Origin: DASUBV01 sp036510065
GTDB lineage: Bacteria > Actinomycetota > Actinomycetes > Streptosporangiales > Streptosporangiaceae
Direction: 5' to 3'
DNA length: 64,000 bases
Assembly: GCA_036510065.1 (NCBI GenBank)
Contig: DATCEO010000099.1
Coordinates: 1-64,000 of the forward strand
Shown here: positions 7,908-16,101 of the stretch, in pieces
Position numbering within the stretch: the first letter of the stretch is position 1
Layout: each line of letters opens with the position of its first letter
The notes under the pieces: generated by a model
Databases searched by the model: none
The model's input: only the letters and a program-made list of their open reading frames with translations
Told to the model about the DNA's origin: nothing
Position numbers and translations under genes: made by a program

Positions 7908-9944
7908 TCACCGGCCGATCAGGCGTTCGACGTTCAGGAGCAGGGCCTGCTGATCGAAGCTCCGCTTGGCCATGTAGGCGTCCGCGCCCGCCTCGATCCC
8001 CCGGCGGCGGTCCTCCTCGGAGCCCTGCGAGGTGACGATGATCACCGGCAGCGACGACCAGGCGGCATCGGCGCGGATGGTCCGGGTCAGCTGCAGGCCG
8101 TCCAGCTCTGGCATCTCAAGGTCGGTGATGACCAGCGCGATACCGGTGTCCTGGCCGAGGGTCTCGATCGCGTCCCGCCCGTCGCGCGCGGTCACGACGA
8201 GATAGCCGGCCGTCTCCAGGATGCTGCGCTGGAGCTCGCGCACGCTGAAGGAATCCTCGACGACGAGGACCTTCCGGGCCGCCACCGCCCGGTCGGGCGC
8301 GGGCGGCATCGGCATCGGCCTCGCCGTCGCGGCGACCTGCCGGGAGCCGCGGGTCAGGATGCCCGGCTCCACCAGCAGCGCCACCCGGCCGTCGCCGAGG
8401 ATGGTCGCGCCCAGGTAGCCATCGACGCCGCCGAACAGCGGGCCGAGCGGCTTGACCACGACCTCCTCCTGGCCGAGCAGGGCGTCACAGGTCACCGCGG
8501 CCCGCCGGCCGCCGACGGTGATGACGAGCGCGGGTGACCGGTCGCCGAGCGGCGGCGCGGCCGTGCCGATCAGCGCGGCGAAGTCGGCCACCGGCACCGA
8601 CCGGCCCCGGAGCTCCAGGGCCGGGCGGCCCTGCAGGACGAGCGTCCGCGTCACGGTCACGACTTCCTCGACGGCGGGCAGGGGCACGCCGTAGACCGCC
8701 CCGCCCCGCTCGAAGAGCAGCACCTCGACCAGGGCCAGGGCCAGCGGGAGCAGCAGGGTGACCGCCATGCCGTGGCCGGGCTCGCTGCTGACGTCCAGGC
8801 TCCCGCCCAGCGAGCGCACGTACGCCGCGACGGCGTCCAGGCCGACACCGCGCCCGGCCAGATCGCTCACTTCCGGCGCGGTCGAGTAGCCCGGCTGGCC
8901 CAGCAGGTCCGCCAGCGAGCCCTCCCGGCGGGCCGCCTCGATGACCTCCGCTGTGACGCCCTGGCCGTCGTCCGCGACCACGATCTCGACCAGGGGGCCG
9001 CGTGGCACGGCGCGCAGCTCGACGCGCCCGCGACCGGGCTTGCCGGCCCGCTCCCGGCCGGCCGGGCACTCGATGCCGTGCACCACCGCGTTACGCAGCA
9101 GGTGCGTCAGCGGCTCCGGCAGGCTCTCCAGGATCACCCGGTCCAGCTCGGTGTCCGCGCCCGTGATCACGAATTCCACGTCCTTGCCCGCGGCCCGGGC
9201 GAAGTCCCGGACCGCCCGCGGCAGCGGACCGGTCATCGCCGCGAGCGGAAGGGTCCGCATGTCCACCGCGGTGCCCTTGAGGTCATCGAGCATGCGCTGG
9301 CCGGCCCCGAGCACTTCCGCCACGCCGGGGGCCAGCTCCCGTTCCGGACCGAGCGAGTGCGTCAGCCGCCGGCGGTGCTGCATGATCTCCCCGACCACGT
9401 CCAGCAGGTGATCGATCTTCTCGGCCGGCACGCGCAGCTCGCGCCGGGTGCCCGCGGGCGGGGGCACGTCCGCCGGCGGGGAACCCGTCGCGGGGGGAAC
9501 CGCCTGCACGGGCTCGGCGGCCTCCGGCGGGGATGGCTCCGCCGCAACCGCGCCGGGGGGCCGGACGTCACCGTCCAGGAGCGCCGCCCGGCTCGCGGCG
9601 AGCTCGCCCAGAACATCGTCGACGGCCGGCCCGTCCCCGGTGACCTGGGCGCGCAGGGCCGCGGTCGCGACTAGGAGCGGCCCGGCCAGGGCGGGCGGGA
9701 ACACCTGCGCCTCGCGCACGCCAGACAGGATGTCCTCGGCCGCGTGCGCGACCGCGCGGACGTCGTCGAAGCCGAGCATCCCGGCCGCGCCCTTGATGGT
9801 GTGCGCATTGCGGAACAGCGAGTCGACGGTCTCAGCGCCCGCTTCCCCGGCCTCGACCGCGAGCAGCGCCGTGTCCATCTGATCGAGCCGCTGCGTGGTC
9901 TCGTCACGGAAGAGCGCCGGAAGGTCGACTGCCGACTCGCTCAC
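7908..9944 (-). CDS. cheA: CheA histidine kinase with C-terminal receiver (FrzE-like hybrid)
   Basis: Chemosensory histidine kinase of 678 residues. The HPt domain carries phospho-acceptor H48 in NAHTIKGAAGMLGF. A Pro/Ala-rich linker leads to the dimerisation segment (KIDHLLDVVGEIMQHRR) and an HATPase_c domain with N box HLLRNAVVHGIE, DDGQG and GRGVGLD, then a CheW-like domain. A receiver domain starts near 558 with acidic pair EDS and phospho-acceptor near 608 in TDLEMPELDG. No long P2 domain is seen. CheA-receiver fusions are typical of non-flagellar systems such as Myxococcus FrzE. The GTG start overlaps the cheW stop by GTGA. Confidence 0.93.
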   Translation of the reverse strand: MSESAVDLPALFRDETTQRLDQMDTALLAVEAGEAGAETVDSLFRNAHTIKGAAGMLGFDDVRAVAHAAEDILSGVREAQVFPPALAGPLLVATAALRAQVTGDGPAVDDVLGELAASRAALLDGDVRPPGAVAAEPSPPEAAEPVQAVPPATGSPPADVPPPAGTRRELRVPAEKIDHLLDVVGEIMQHRRRLTHSLGPERELAPGVAEVLGAGQRMLDDLKGTAVDMRTLPLAAMTGPLPRAVRDFARAAGKDVEFVITGADTELDRVILESLPEPLTHLLRNAVVHGIECPAGRERAGKPGRGRVELRAVPRGPLVEIVVADDGQGVTAEVIEAARREGSLADLLGQPGYSTAPEVSDLAGRGVGLDAVAAYVRSLGGSLDVSSEPGHGMAVTLLLPLALALVEVLLFERGGAVYGVPLPAVEEVVTVTRTLVLQGRPALELRGRSVPVADFAALIGTAAPPLGDRSPALVITVGGRRAAVTCDALLGQEEVVVKPLGPLFGGVDGYLGATILGDGRVALLVEPGILTRGSRQVAATARPMPMPPAPDRAVAARKVLVVEDSFSVRELQRSILETAGYLVVTARDGRDAIETLGQDTGIALVITDLEMPELDGLQLTRTIRADAAWSSLPVIIVTSQGSEEDRRRGIEAGADAYMAKRSFDQQALLLNVERLIGR

Positions 9945-10348
9945 GGGACCGGCACCTGGTCCAGTGCGTCGAAGACCCGCGGCATGTCGATCACGCCGAC
10001 CAGGTCGCCGTCGCCGAGCGCGGCGCCCGCCAGCAGGCCGGACTCGGTTTCCTCGGCCGGCTCGGCCAGGTCGCCGACCCCGTTCACCTCGTCGACCGCG
10101 AAGGCGGCCTGCCGTCCGTGCGCCTCGGCCACCAGCAGGCGCCCTGGCGGCGCCGTCGACGCTATGCCCAGCAGCAGCGCGAGATCGACCACCGGCAGGA
10201 TCTGGCCGCGCAGGTCCCGCACCCCGAGCAGCTCCGGACGTGACCCGGGGACGGCGGTGACGTCACCGATGTCCACGACCTCGAGGACGTGCTCGACGGC
10301 CACCGCGTAGGCCTCCGCGGCCACCCGCACCCGCACGTGCACGCTCAC
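9941..10348 (-). CDS. cheW: CheW coupling protein
   Basis: A 135-residue CheW-fold scaffold that links receptor and kinase. It shows the family core: VEHVLEVVDIGDVTAVPGS, VRDLRGQILPVVDLALLLG and the LLVAEAHGRQAAFAVDEVNGV segment. I choose the GTG at 10346-10348 because it overlaps the mcp stop codon by GTGA; the longer open frame to 10432 lies inside mcp and adds only low-complexity residues. Single-domain and slightly short for the family, as expected. Confidence 0.88.
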   Translation of the reverse strand: MSVHVRVRVAAEAYAVAVEHVLEVVDIGDVTAVPGSRPELLGVRDLRGQILPVVDLALLLGIASTAPPGRLLVAEAHGRQAAFAVDEVNGVGDLAEPAEETESGLLAGAALGDGDLVGVIDMPRVFDALDQVPVP

Positions 10349-11808
10349 GCCACCCGCTCCCCGCTGCTGTCGCGCAGGGCGCTGTCCACCTCGTTCACCA
10401 GCTTCTCGAGCCGCTCGGCGGTGCCGGACCACCGCACCTGCTCGGCCGCGAGCTGGTCCGCCGCGTCCCGGATCTGCTGGATCGCGCTGTCCACCTGGTC
10501 GGCAGCCGACTTCTGCTGCTGAGTGGCCAGGATGGACTCATCGAGCATGGTCGCCGTCGAGGCCATCAGCTCGCCCACCTCACGAGTCTGGCGCGCGCCC
10601 TGCTCGGTGGCCATGATGGTCGCGTTCGTCTCGTCCTGCACCCCGCCGATGATCACGCTGATCGAGTCGGTCGAGTGAACCGACCGCTCGGCCAGCTTGC
10701 GCACCTCGGCCGCGACGACGGCGAATCCCTTCCCGGCCTCGCCCGCCCGGGCCGCCTCGATGGCGGCGTTCAGCGCGAGCAGGTTCGTCTGGCCCGCGAT
10801 CTCATTGATCAGCTCCAGGATCTCGCCGATCTTCTGCGCGCGCTCACCCAGCGAGAGCGCCCGGTCGGCGATATCGCCCACCTTTTCCTGTGCGTCCCGC
10901 ATCGTGTCGCCGGCCTCCTCGGCCACCTTGGCCACGGCTCGCACGTTGTCGGCGATCGCGCCGGCCGTCGTGGCCAGCTCCTCGATGGTGGCGGACGTCT
11001 CGCCGACCGCCGCCGACTGCTCACTCGCCACCGCGGCAGCGTTCCCGGCCGCCAGGCGCAGCTCGGCCGCGACCTCGCCGATGACGGCTGAGGCGGAACG
11101 GAGCCGGTCCAGGAGCTCGTCCCGGTCGCTCAGCCCCGACAGCGCCTCGGTCAGCTTCTGCTCTCGCTCGAAGGCGCGCCCGAGCATCCGGAGGACGAAA
11201 AGCCAGAAGCCCACGCCGGCCACGATGGCCAGCACGCCGGCGATGATCCCGATGGCCAGGGCCTGATCCGCAGCGGAGGTGGCGTTTGCCTGCGCGGCGT
11301 CAGCGCGCAGGGTGTGCAGCTGGTCCAGCGCGGTTAGCGGAGTCACCACCGCGGGCGCCGTCTTGTCGAGGCTCCCGGCCGCGGCGACCTCGCGAGGTAC
11401 GCCGGTGCCGGCTGCGCCCCGGGATCGGGTGAACATCGAGTAATACCGGGCGTAGGCGGCAGTGGCCCGCGCCAGGAGCACATTCTCCTGGCCGCCGGCC
11501 GGGGCATCCTCGCTTAGCTGCCCGATGAACCTGCGGAACTCCTGCCGGGAGGCGGTTACCCGAGCGAGCGCCGCGGCTGACGGGGCGAAGTAATACGCGT
11601 TCAGGTTATTGCGCTGCTCCGCGAACGTGGTGGCCAGCTCCGCTGCGGTGCTGGCATCCGTACGCTCACCCAGAGCCTTCGAAGCCTGGGCCAGGGCCGC
11701 CTGGTAACGCCAGGTCGACAGGGCGCTCGCGCCCGCGATCACGGCGACGGCAGCGATGCTGACGGCGATGATGCGTCGCCCCGGCCCTCTCAGCAGCTTG
11801 GTCGGCAT
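10345..11808 (-). CDS. Methyl-accepting chemotaxis-type transducer
   Basis: First gene of the chemosensory operon, a 487-residue receptor. TM1 (about 11-33) and TM2 (about 196-222) bracket an extracytoplasmic helical sensor domain of about 160 residues that I do not recognise. I see no clear HAMP domain after TM2. The cytoplasmic part is a long coiled coil with the conserved hairpin tip EIAGQTNLLALNAAIEAARA followed by GKGFAVVAAEVRKLAERS. An in-frame TTG at 11898 would extend it; the ATG at 11806-11808 directly before the basic residues and TM1 is more likely. The ligand is unknown. Confidence 0.88.
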   Translation of the reverse strand: MPTKLLRGPGRRIIAVSIAAVAVIAGASALSTWRYQAALAQASKALGERTDASTAAELATTFAEQRNNLNAYYFAPSAAALARVTASRQEFRRFIGQLSEDAPAGGQENVLLARATAAYARYYSMFTRSRGAAGTGVPREVAAAGSLDKTAPAVVTPLTALDQLHTLRADAAQANATSAADQALAIGIIAGVLAIVAGVGFWLFVLRMLGRAFEREQKLTEALSGLSDRDELLDRLRSASAVIGEVAAELRLAAGNAAAVASEQSAAVGETSATIEELATTAGAIADNVRAVAKVAEEAGDTMRDAQEKVGDIADRALSLGERAQKIGEILELINEIAGQTNLLALNAAIEAARAGEAGKGFAVVAAEVRKLAERSVHSTDSISVIIGGVQDETNATIMATEQGARQTREVGELMASTATMLDESILATQQQKSAADQVDSAIQQIRDAADQLAAEQVRWSGTAERLEKLVNEVDSALRDSSGERVA

Positions 11809-12135
11809 GGCCTGGTGCGCTCCCTGCCTCTGAGTCCTGGCGAGCCCTGGTGATGCCTCTTCCGTACCTCCTACCCCGTGACTGCGCAAACGTACCAATT
11901 AACTACGCACTGTAATAGTGGGATCTCGGCCCGGGGAAGTTCCGGCGGCTGCGGCCGGCCCTCGAAAACCGCTAGCCGGCGAGCCGCTCGGCTGAATTCA
12001 GTAAATTCAGCGAATTAAGAAAAGCAATCCGGCGGCAGCCCGACTGCGCCTGCTCGGATTCTTCCTAATCTTGAGGGGTAGGTAGCCGGCGAGGCCATGT
12101 TAGCGGGGTAATTCGTCCGGGGGGACGTGGTTGGC
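11809..12135. promoter_or_regulatory. Divergent intergenic region between mcp and GT4 gene
   Basis: This 327-nt non-coding stretch separates the two divergently read transcription units and is clearly A/T-richer than its neighbours between 11880 and 12075. It holds A/T-rich promoter-like stretches near 11890-11920 and 12050-12070 and a repeat cluster at 11991-12021. I see no RNA gene or supported small ORF in it. Confidence 0.5.
11991..12021. repeat. Palindrome plus 9-bp direct repeats in the mcp/GT4 promoter region
   Basis: Arms GCTGAATT and AATTCAGC form a perfect 8-bp inverted repeat around CAGTA (11991-12011). The same stretch reads as three 9-bp steps, AATTCAGTA, AATTCAGCG and AATTAAGAA (11995-12021). 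In such G+C-rich DNA this A/T-rich ordered cluster is unlikely to be accidental and is a candidate operator for one or both divergent units. Confidence 0.45.
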
Positions 12136-13785
12136 ATGCGCATTCTGATATTCCACGGGTACCTGCTGCGCGGCACGGGAAGCAATATTTATAACAACGA
12201 GCTGTCCCGGTCGCTGGTAGAACTCGGCCACGAGGTGCACTTGTTCTGCCAGGACCGGCAGGCGGCCGAATTCGATTTCGTGGATGCCGTCGGCCGCTGG
12301 CATGACGGGCGGCTGGAGGTCGAGGTTATCCGCGAGCCGGTCCGCTGCACGGTCTACCTGCCTGACATCGGCGGCCTACTGCCGCTTTATGTCGCCGACA
12401 AGTACGAGGGCTTTGACGCGCGCCCCTTCCCGGAGCTGACATCCGCCGAGATCGACCGCTACGTGGCGGCCAACGTCGCCGCGGTCCGCGACGTCGTCGC
12501 CGCGGTGCACCCCGACGAGGCCATCGCGAACCACCTCATCATGGGTCCGGTGATCCTGGCCCGCGCGCTGGATGGCCGCATCCCCTATGCGGTGAAGATC
12601 CACGGCTCGGCGCTGGAGTACACCGTGCGGCCCGACATCGAGCGCTTCGGCCCCTACGCCCGCGAGGGCCTGGCCGCGGCGTCCGGGGTCCTGGTCGGCT
12701 CGCGCCATACCGCCGAGAGCCTGTGGCAGGTCACTGGCCTGCCCGAGCTGCCGGCCCGGACCCGGCTGCTGCCACCGGGGGTAGATATCAGCAGGTTTCA
12801 CCCGCGGCCGCCCGCCGAGGCCAGGGACCGGCTGCGGGACCTGGCCGCGCGGCTGGCGGCCGACCCGCCGGCCTGGGGCGGCGAAGCCGACGCGGGGCAG
12901 GCCATCCAGGCCGCCGATCCGACCCAGGACCTGGTGGTCAGCTATGTCGGGAAGCTCATCGTGTCCAAGGGCGTGGACTTGCTGCTGGCGGCGTGGCCGC
13001 TAGTCGCCGAGCACGCTCCCGGCGCCCGGCTGATGATCGCCGGCTTCGGCGCCTACCGGCCCGCTCTGCTCGACCTCGCTCGCGCCCTGGGCGACGGCGA
13101 TCTGGCGGCCGCGCGCGTCATCGCCAGTCGCGGCCGCGAGCTGGAGGGGGGCCCGCCAGGCGAGCTGCACTTCCTGGGCGCGTTCCTCGACGGGCTCACT
13201 GGCCCGGAGCGGGCGCGCTACGTGACCGCTGCCCGGGCCGCCATGGACCGCGTGCACTTCGCCGGACGGATCGAGCATGACGACGTATCCGAGCTGATGG
13301 GCGCCTCCCGGGCGCTGGTCGTCCCCAGCACGTTCCCGGAGGCGTTCGGCATGGTCCTGGCGGAGGCCGCGTGCTGCGGGTCGATTCCCCTGTCGGCCGC
13401 TCACTCAGGGCTCGCCGAGGTGACTGAGGTGCTCGCCCCCGGAGTGCGCGAGGACCTGCGCTCTCAGCTGTCCTTCCAGCTGGGGGCCGGGGCCGTCGCG
13501 GAGATCGCCGACAAGCTGGCCCGCTGGCTGTCCTTCACCTCGGACACGCCAGATGCCTGGCGGCGCGCTCGCCAGGGCCTGGCCGAGCTGGCCTGCGCCG
13601 AGTTCGGCTGGCAGGAAGTGGCTCGCGGCGTCGTGCAGGCCGCGGCCGGGCGGCTGGCCGGGCTGCCGCGCGTGCCAGCGGCCGGGCTGGCGCTCGCGCC
13701 CGTGCCTGCGCAGGTGCCCGCGCACGTGCCCGTGCCCGTGCAGCATCGGACAGACAGCCGCGACGTCACCGGGCGCCCCGCCTGA
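12136..13785 (+). CDS. GT4-family glycosyltransferase
   Basis: Retaining GT-B glycosyltransferase of 549 residues. The N-terminal Rossmann half opens RILIFHGYLLRGTGSNIYNN, and the C-terminal half contains VVSYVGKLIVSKGVDLLLAAW, HFAGRIEHDDVSELMGAS and the E-x7-E nucleotide-sugar motif in EAFGMVLAE. The last 40 residues are a Val/Pro/Ala-rich tail. I prefer the ATG at 12136, about 10 nt after a GGGGGG stretch, over the GTG at 12127. It is divergent from mcp and ends 20 nt inside the convergent lipoprotein gene. It probably builds a glycoconjugate connected with the neighbouring synthase; the substrate is unknown. Confidence 0.85.
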   Translation: MRILIFHGYLLRGTGSNIYNNELSRSLVELGHEVHLFCQDRQAAEFDFVDAVGRWHDGRLEVEVIREPVRCTVYLPDIGGLLPLYVADKYEGFDARPFPELTSAEIDRYVAANVAAVRDVVAAVHPDEAIANHLIMGPVILARALDGRIPYAVKIHGSALEYTVRPDIERFGPYAREGLAAASGVLVGSRHTAESLWQVTGLPELPARTRLLPPGVDISRFHPRPPAEARDRLRDLAARLAADPPAWGGEADAGQAIQAADPTQDLVVSYVGKLIVSKGVDLLLAAWPLVAEHAPGARLMIAGFGAYRPALLDLARALGDGDLAAARVIASRGRELEGGPPGELHFLGAFLDGLTGPERARYVTAARAAMDRVHFAGRIEHDDVSELMGASRALVVPSTFPEAFGMVLAEAACCGSIPLSAAHSGLAEVTEVLAPGVREDLRSQLSFQLGAGAVAEIADKLARWLSFTSDTPDAWRRARQGLAELACAEFGWQEVARGVVQAAAGRLAGLPRVPAAGLALAPVPAQVPAHVPVPVQHRTDSRDVTGRPA

Positions 13786-15037
13786 GCAGGCCGGCCAGCG
13801 GATCGACCTTTCCGGCGGCCAGGAGAAACCAGGCGGTGGCTCCGCTATGCAGCGACGCGTAGTAAAGGCCGCCGCTGCAGTCGCTGAGCCCGTTCTTCGA
13901 GGCCGCCATGACACCGCGGCCATCGTGGCCGGGCCCGTGCGCCTGGGCGTAGGAGATATCCGACAGGTACCCGGCCGCCCTGGCGGCATCGCCGGGGGCG
14001 CCTCGGAACTCCAGCGCGTCCGCGAGGTGCGCTGTTCCCTCGAACCAGGCGCCGCTGCGGTCGCCGTGACAGAAGCTGACCCCCTTGAAGCCGCCGGCGA
14101 AGACGCCGAGATTACGCTCGTCCCAGCTCACGGACGCCGCGTAAGCGGGATTCCGGAAGGCCAGGTAGGACCAGCTGTTGATGTCTTCGGGAATCACGGC
14201 GTCGTTCGGTGTCACGCCGTCGACCGTCGTTCCGACGTAGTACCGGCCCTGCTGGGCGTTCCACATGGCGGCGACGAATCGCCCGGCCCGCGCCGCGCTG
14301 GCCGACCAGGCCGGGTCGCGGGTCTGCACGGCCAGCAGGTTAAAGAAGGCGTAGAGGTCAATGTTGTGCTCGGTGGACTTCCACTGGATCTGCTGGCCGC
14401 CGGCCGTCTGGCCGCCCGTGTAGCCGCCGGCCCCGCGCGTGTCGTAGCAGTGGGCCTGCACCCAGTGACCGATCGCCTCCGCGCCCGCGAGGTAGGCCTT
14501 GCGGCCCGTGGCGGCGTAGAGCCGGACCAGGGCCAGGCCGGCCCAGGCCAGGTCGCCCGTGTCGGTCGCCGCGTCGGTGGGCCGGACATCGGCTGGCCCG
14601 CGCAGCGGAGCAGGCGCATAGGCAGCCCGGACCCGGCCGTCATGCTGCGGATCATTGGCCTGCACGTAGAGCAGTCCGTTCCCGATGATCCCGGCCCGGG
14701 ACCGCCCGGCCGCGGTCCCCGCGGCGAGGTAGGCGCTGATAACCAGCGCGTTGTCATAGACTTCCGCGGCCGTGAAGTGCTGCCGCGCCAGCGGGCCCCC
14801 CGCGAAGCTCTGCACCAGGCGCGGCACCGAGCCCGCGGCGTACTTGTCCATCATCTCGTTGAGGAACAGGTACCCGTCCGCGACGCTGCGGCGCAGCTGG
14901 CCGGCCGTGATCCGCGCGGCCGGGCCGCTGGCCGGATGCCCTCCGGCCAACCCGCAGCCCGCCAGACCGACCATGACGGCGACCGCGGCGGCCAGCCCGG
15001 CGGCCGCGGCCGGGCGCGGCGTGCTGGCCCGGCTCAA
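13766..15037 (-). CDS. Secreted lipoprotein with six-hairpin glycosidase-like domain
   Basis: A 423-residue exported protein. Residues 1-28 form a lipoprotein signal with basic N-region, hydrophobic core and lipobox LAGC (C28). The mature part shows helical-hairpin repeats typical of alpha/alpha-toroid glycosidases or lyases: TAAEVYDNALVISAYL, DTGDLAWAGLALVRLYAATG, WKSTEHNIDLYAFFNLLA and WFEGTAHLADAL. The family is not certain and catalytic residues cannot be assigned. A TTG at 15035-15037 is the only usable start in register. It converges on the GT4 gene with a 20-nt overlap, so it may process or bind the glycan made by this locus. Confidence 0.65.
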   Translation of the reverse strand: MSRASTPRPAAAAGLAAAVAVMVGLAGCGLAGGHPASGPAARITAGQLRRSVADGYLFLNEMMDKYAAGSVPRLVQSFAGGPLARQHFTAAEVYDNALVISAYLAAGTAAGRSRAGIIGNGLLYVQANDPQHDGRVRAAYAPAPLRGPADVRPTDAATDTGDLAWAGLALVRLYAATGRKAYLAGAEAIGHWVQAHCYDTRGAGGYTGGQTAGGQQIQWKSTEHNIDLYAFFNLLAVQTRDPAWSASAARAGRFVAAMWNAQQGRYYVGTTVDGVTPNDAVIPEDINSWSYLAFRNPAYAASVSWDERNLGVFAGGFKGVSFCHGDRSGAWFEGTAHLADALEFRGAPGDAARAAGYLSDISYAQAHGPGHDGRGVMAASKNGLSDCSGGLYYASLHSGATAWFLLAAGKVDPLAGLLRRGAR

Positions 15038-15239
15038 GAATCCGCGGTCGCGGCGCCGGGGCCGAGGGCTCCGCGCTGATCCACAACAGCGAGCGGCACC
15101 ATCACGAGCACTCCTTCAGGCAGCTACGGGACCGCTCAGACCGGCGCGGAGGCCGCCGTTAATACGCTCAGTATCCTAGCAAACTCAAGCAGTTACCTCA
15201 GGCGCCCCTGGCTAGCCCGATCGGCCGGGCTTATCCGGC

Positions 15240-15258
15240 ATCACCCCGCAGGGGTGAT
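15240..15258. promoter_or_regulatory. Regulon palindrome, site A (best copy)
   Basis: ATCACCC-CGCAG-GGGTGAT; with flanks the arms are a perfect 11 bp (GGCATCACCCC) around GCA. It lies 73 nt before the repeat-protein start. A CATACT hexamer at 15279-15284 is centred about 32 bp downstream of the palindrome centre, consistent with a -10 element and a site near -42. Confidence 0.8.
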
Positions 15259-15330
15259 GCCGGCAGCACCCAGACCTCCATACTGGGCATTGTGGACTCG
15301 CGCGACCGGCTGTGGTCAGCAGGAAAGCGA

Positions 15331-16101
15331 ATGACCGACCCGGTGGAGTCAATCGCCCAGCGGGTCGCGGAGCGAGCCATCGATCTGGTCGTCAGTGCCC
15401 TGGACGTCAATGCGCTCCTACGGCGAGTCGACCTGAACGCCGTGCTCGATCAGGTCGATATCAATGCGGTGCTCAGCAAGGTGGACGTCCCCGCGCTCGT
15501 GGAGAAGGCAGACGTCAACAGCATCATCGAGCGCGTGGACCTCAACGCGCTCCTCAAGCAGCTGGACCTTGACGCGCTGCTCGATCGCATCGACGTGAAT
15601 GCCCTGATCCAGCGGATCGACGTGGAGCAGCTCGTGCAGCACACCGACCTGGGCGCCGTCATCGCCGGATCAACCGGCGGCATGGCCACCGAGGCGCTGG
15701 ACGGGGCGCGCAGCGAGGCTGTCGCCCTCGACCAGTTCGTCGACCACTGGGCGTGGCGCCTGCTCCGGCCGAGAAGCCGCGCCCGGCCGGTCGCCCCGAC
15801 AGCCCGGCCCGACATTCCGGTTCCCCCGCCAGACCTCCCGGCAACCACGCCCGACGTCCCGGTGACCCCGACGGACGTCCTGGCCACCCCGCCCGACACC
15901 CCGGCGACCCCGCCCGACGGCGGCCTGGACGCTCACCCCGACGAGCTGGCCCCGCCCGACGCCCTGGCTACCCCGCCCGACGGCCTGGCCATCCCGCCCG
16001 ACGGCCTGGCCATCCCGCCCGATGGCCTGACCCCGACCGACATCCCGGTGACTCCGCCCGACGGCCTGGCGAGCCGGCCCGACTCCCCGGCCCAGCCATG
16101 A
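15331..16101 (+). CDS. Protein with ten 9-residue repeats and Pro/Asp-rich tail
   Basis: A 256-residue protein of unknown function. From about residue 26 to 115 there are ten tandem 9-residue units of pattern D(V/L/I)NA(L/V)(L/I)xx(V/I/L), for example DVNALLRRV, DLNAVLDQV, DVNSIIERV and DLNALLKQL, which should make a regular amphipathic solenoid or coil. The C-terminal 90 residues are low-complexity with TPPDGLA/IPPDGLA repeats. There is no TM helix or signal. The ATG at 15331 follows AGGAAAGCGA, a better ribosome site than that of the GTG at 15292. It overlaps the RDD gene by ATGA, so the two are co-translated and may form a membrane complex. Repeat proteins of this kind recur beside RDD proteins in actinobacteria as far as I recall, but no function is known to me. 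Confidence 0.8.
   Translation: MTDPVESIAQRVAERAIDLVVSALDVNALLRRVDLNAVLDQVDINAVLSKVDVPALVEKADVNSIIERVDLNALLKQLDLDALLDRIDVNALIQRIDVEQLVQHTDLGAVIAGSTGGMATEALDGARSEAVALDQFVDHWAWRLLRPRSRARPVAPTARPDIPVPPPDLPATTPDVPVTPTDVLATPPDTPATPPDGGLDAHPDELAPPDALATPPDGLAIPPDGLAIPPDGLTPTDIPVTPPDGLASRPDSPAQP

Noticed and set aside
2219..11808. Standard flagellar chemotaxis
   Set aside because: No flagellar genes, no separate CheY or CheZ/CheC, and a glycan synthase and deacetylase follow the che genes.
15406..15675. Tandem DNA repeat or CRISPR-like array
   Set aside because: Regularity is at protein level (9-residue units); the nucleotide units differ and there are no spacers.
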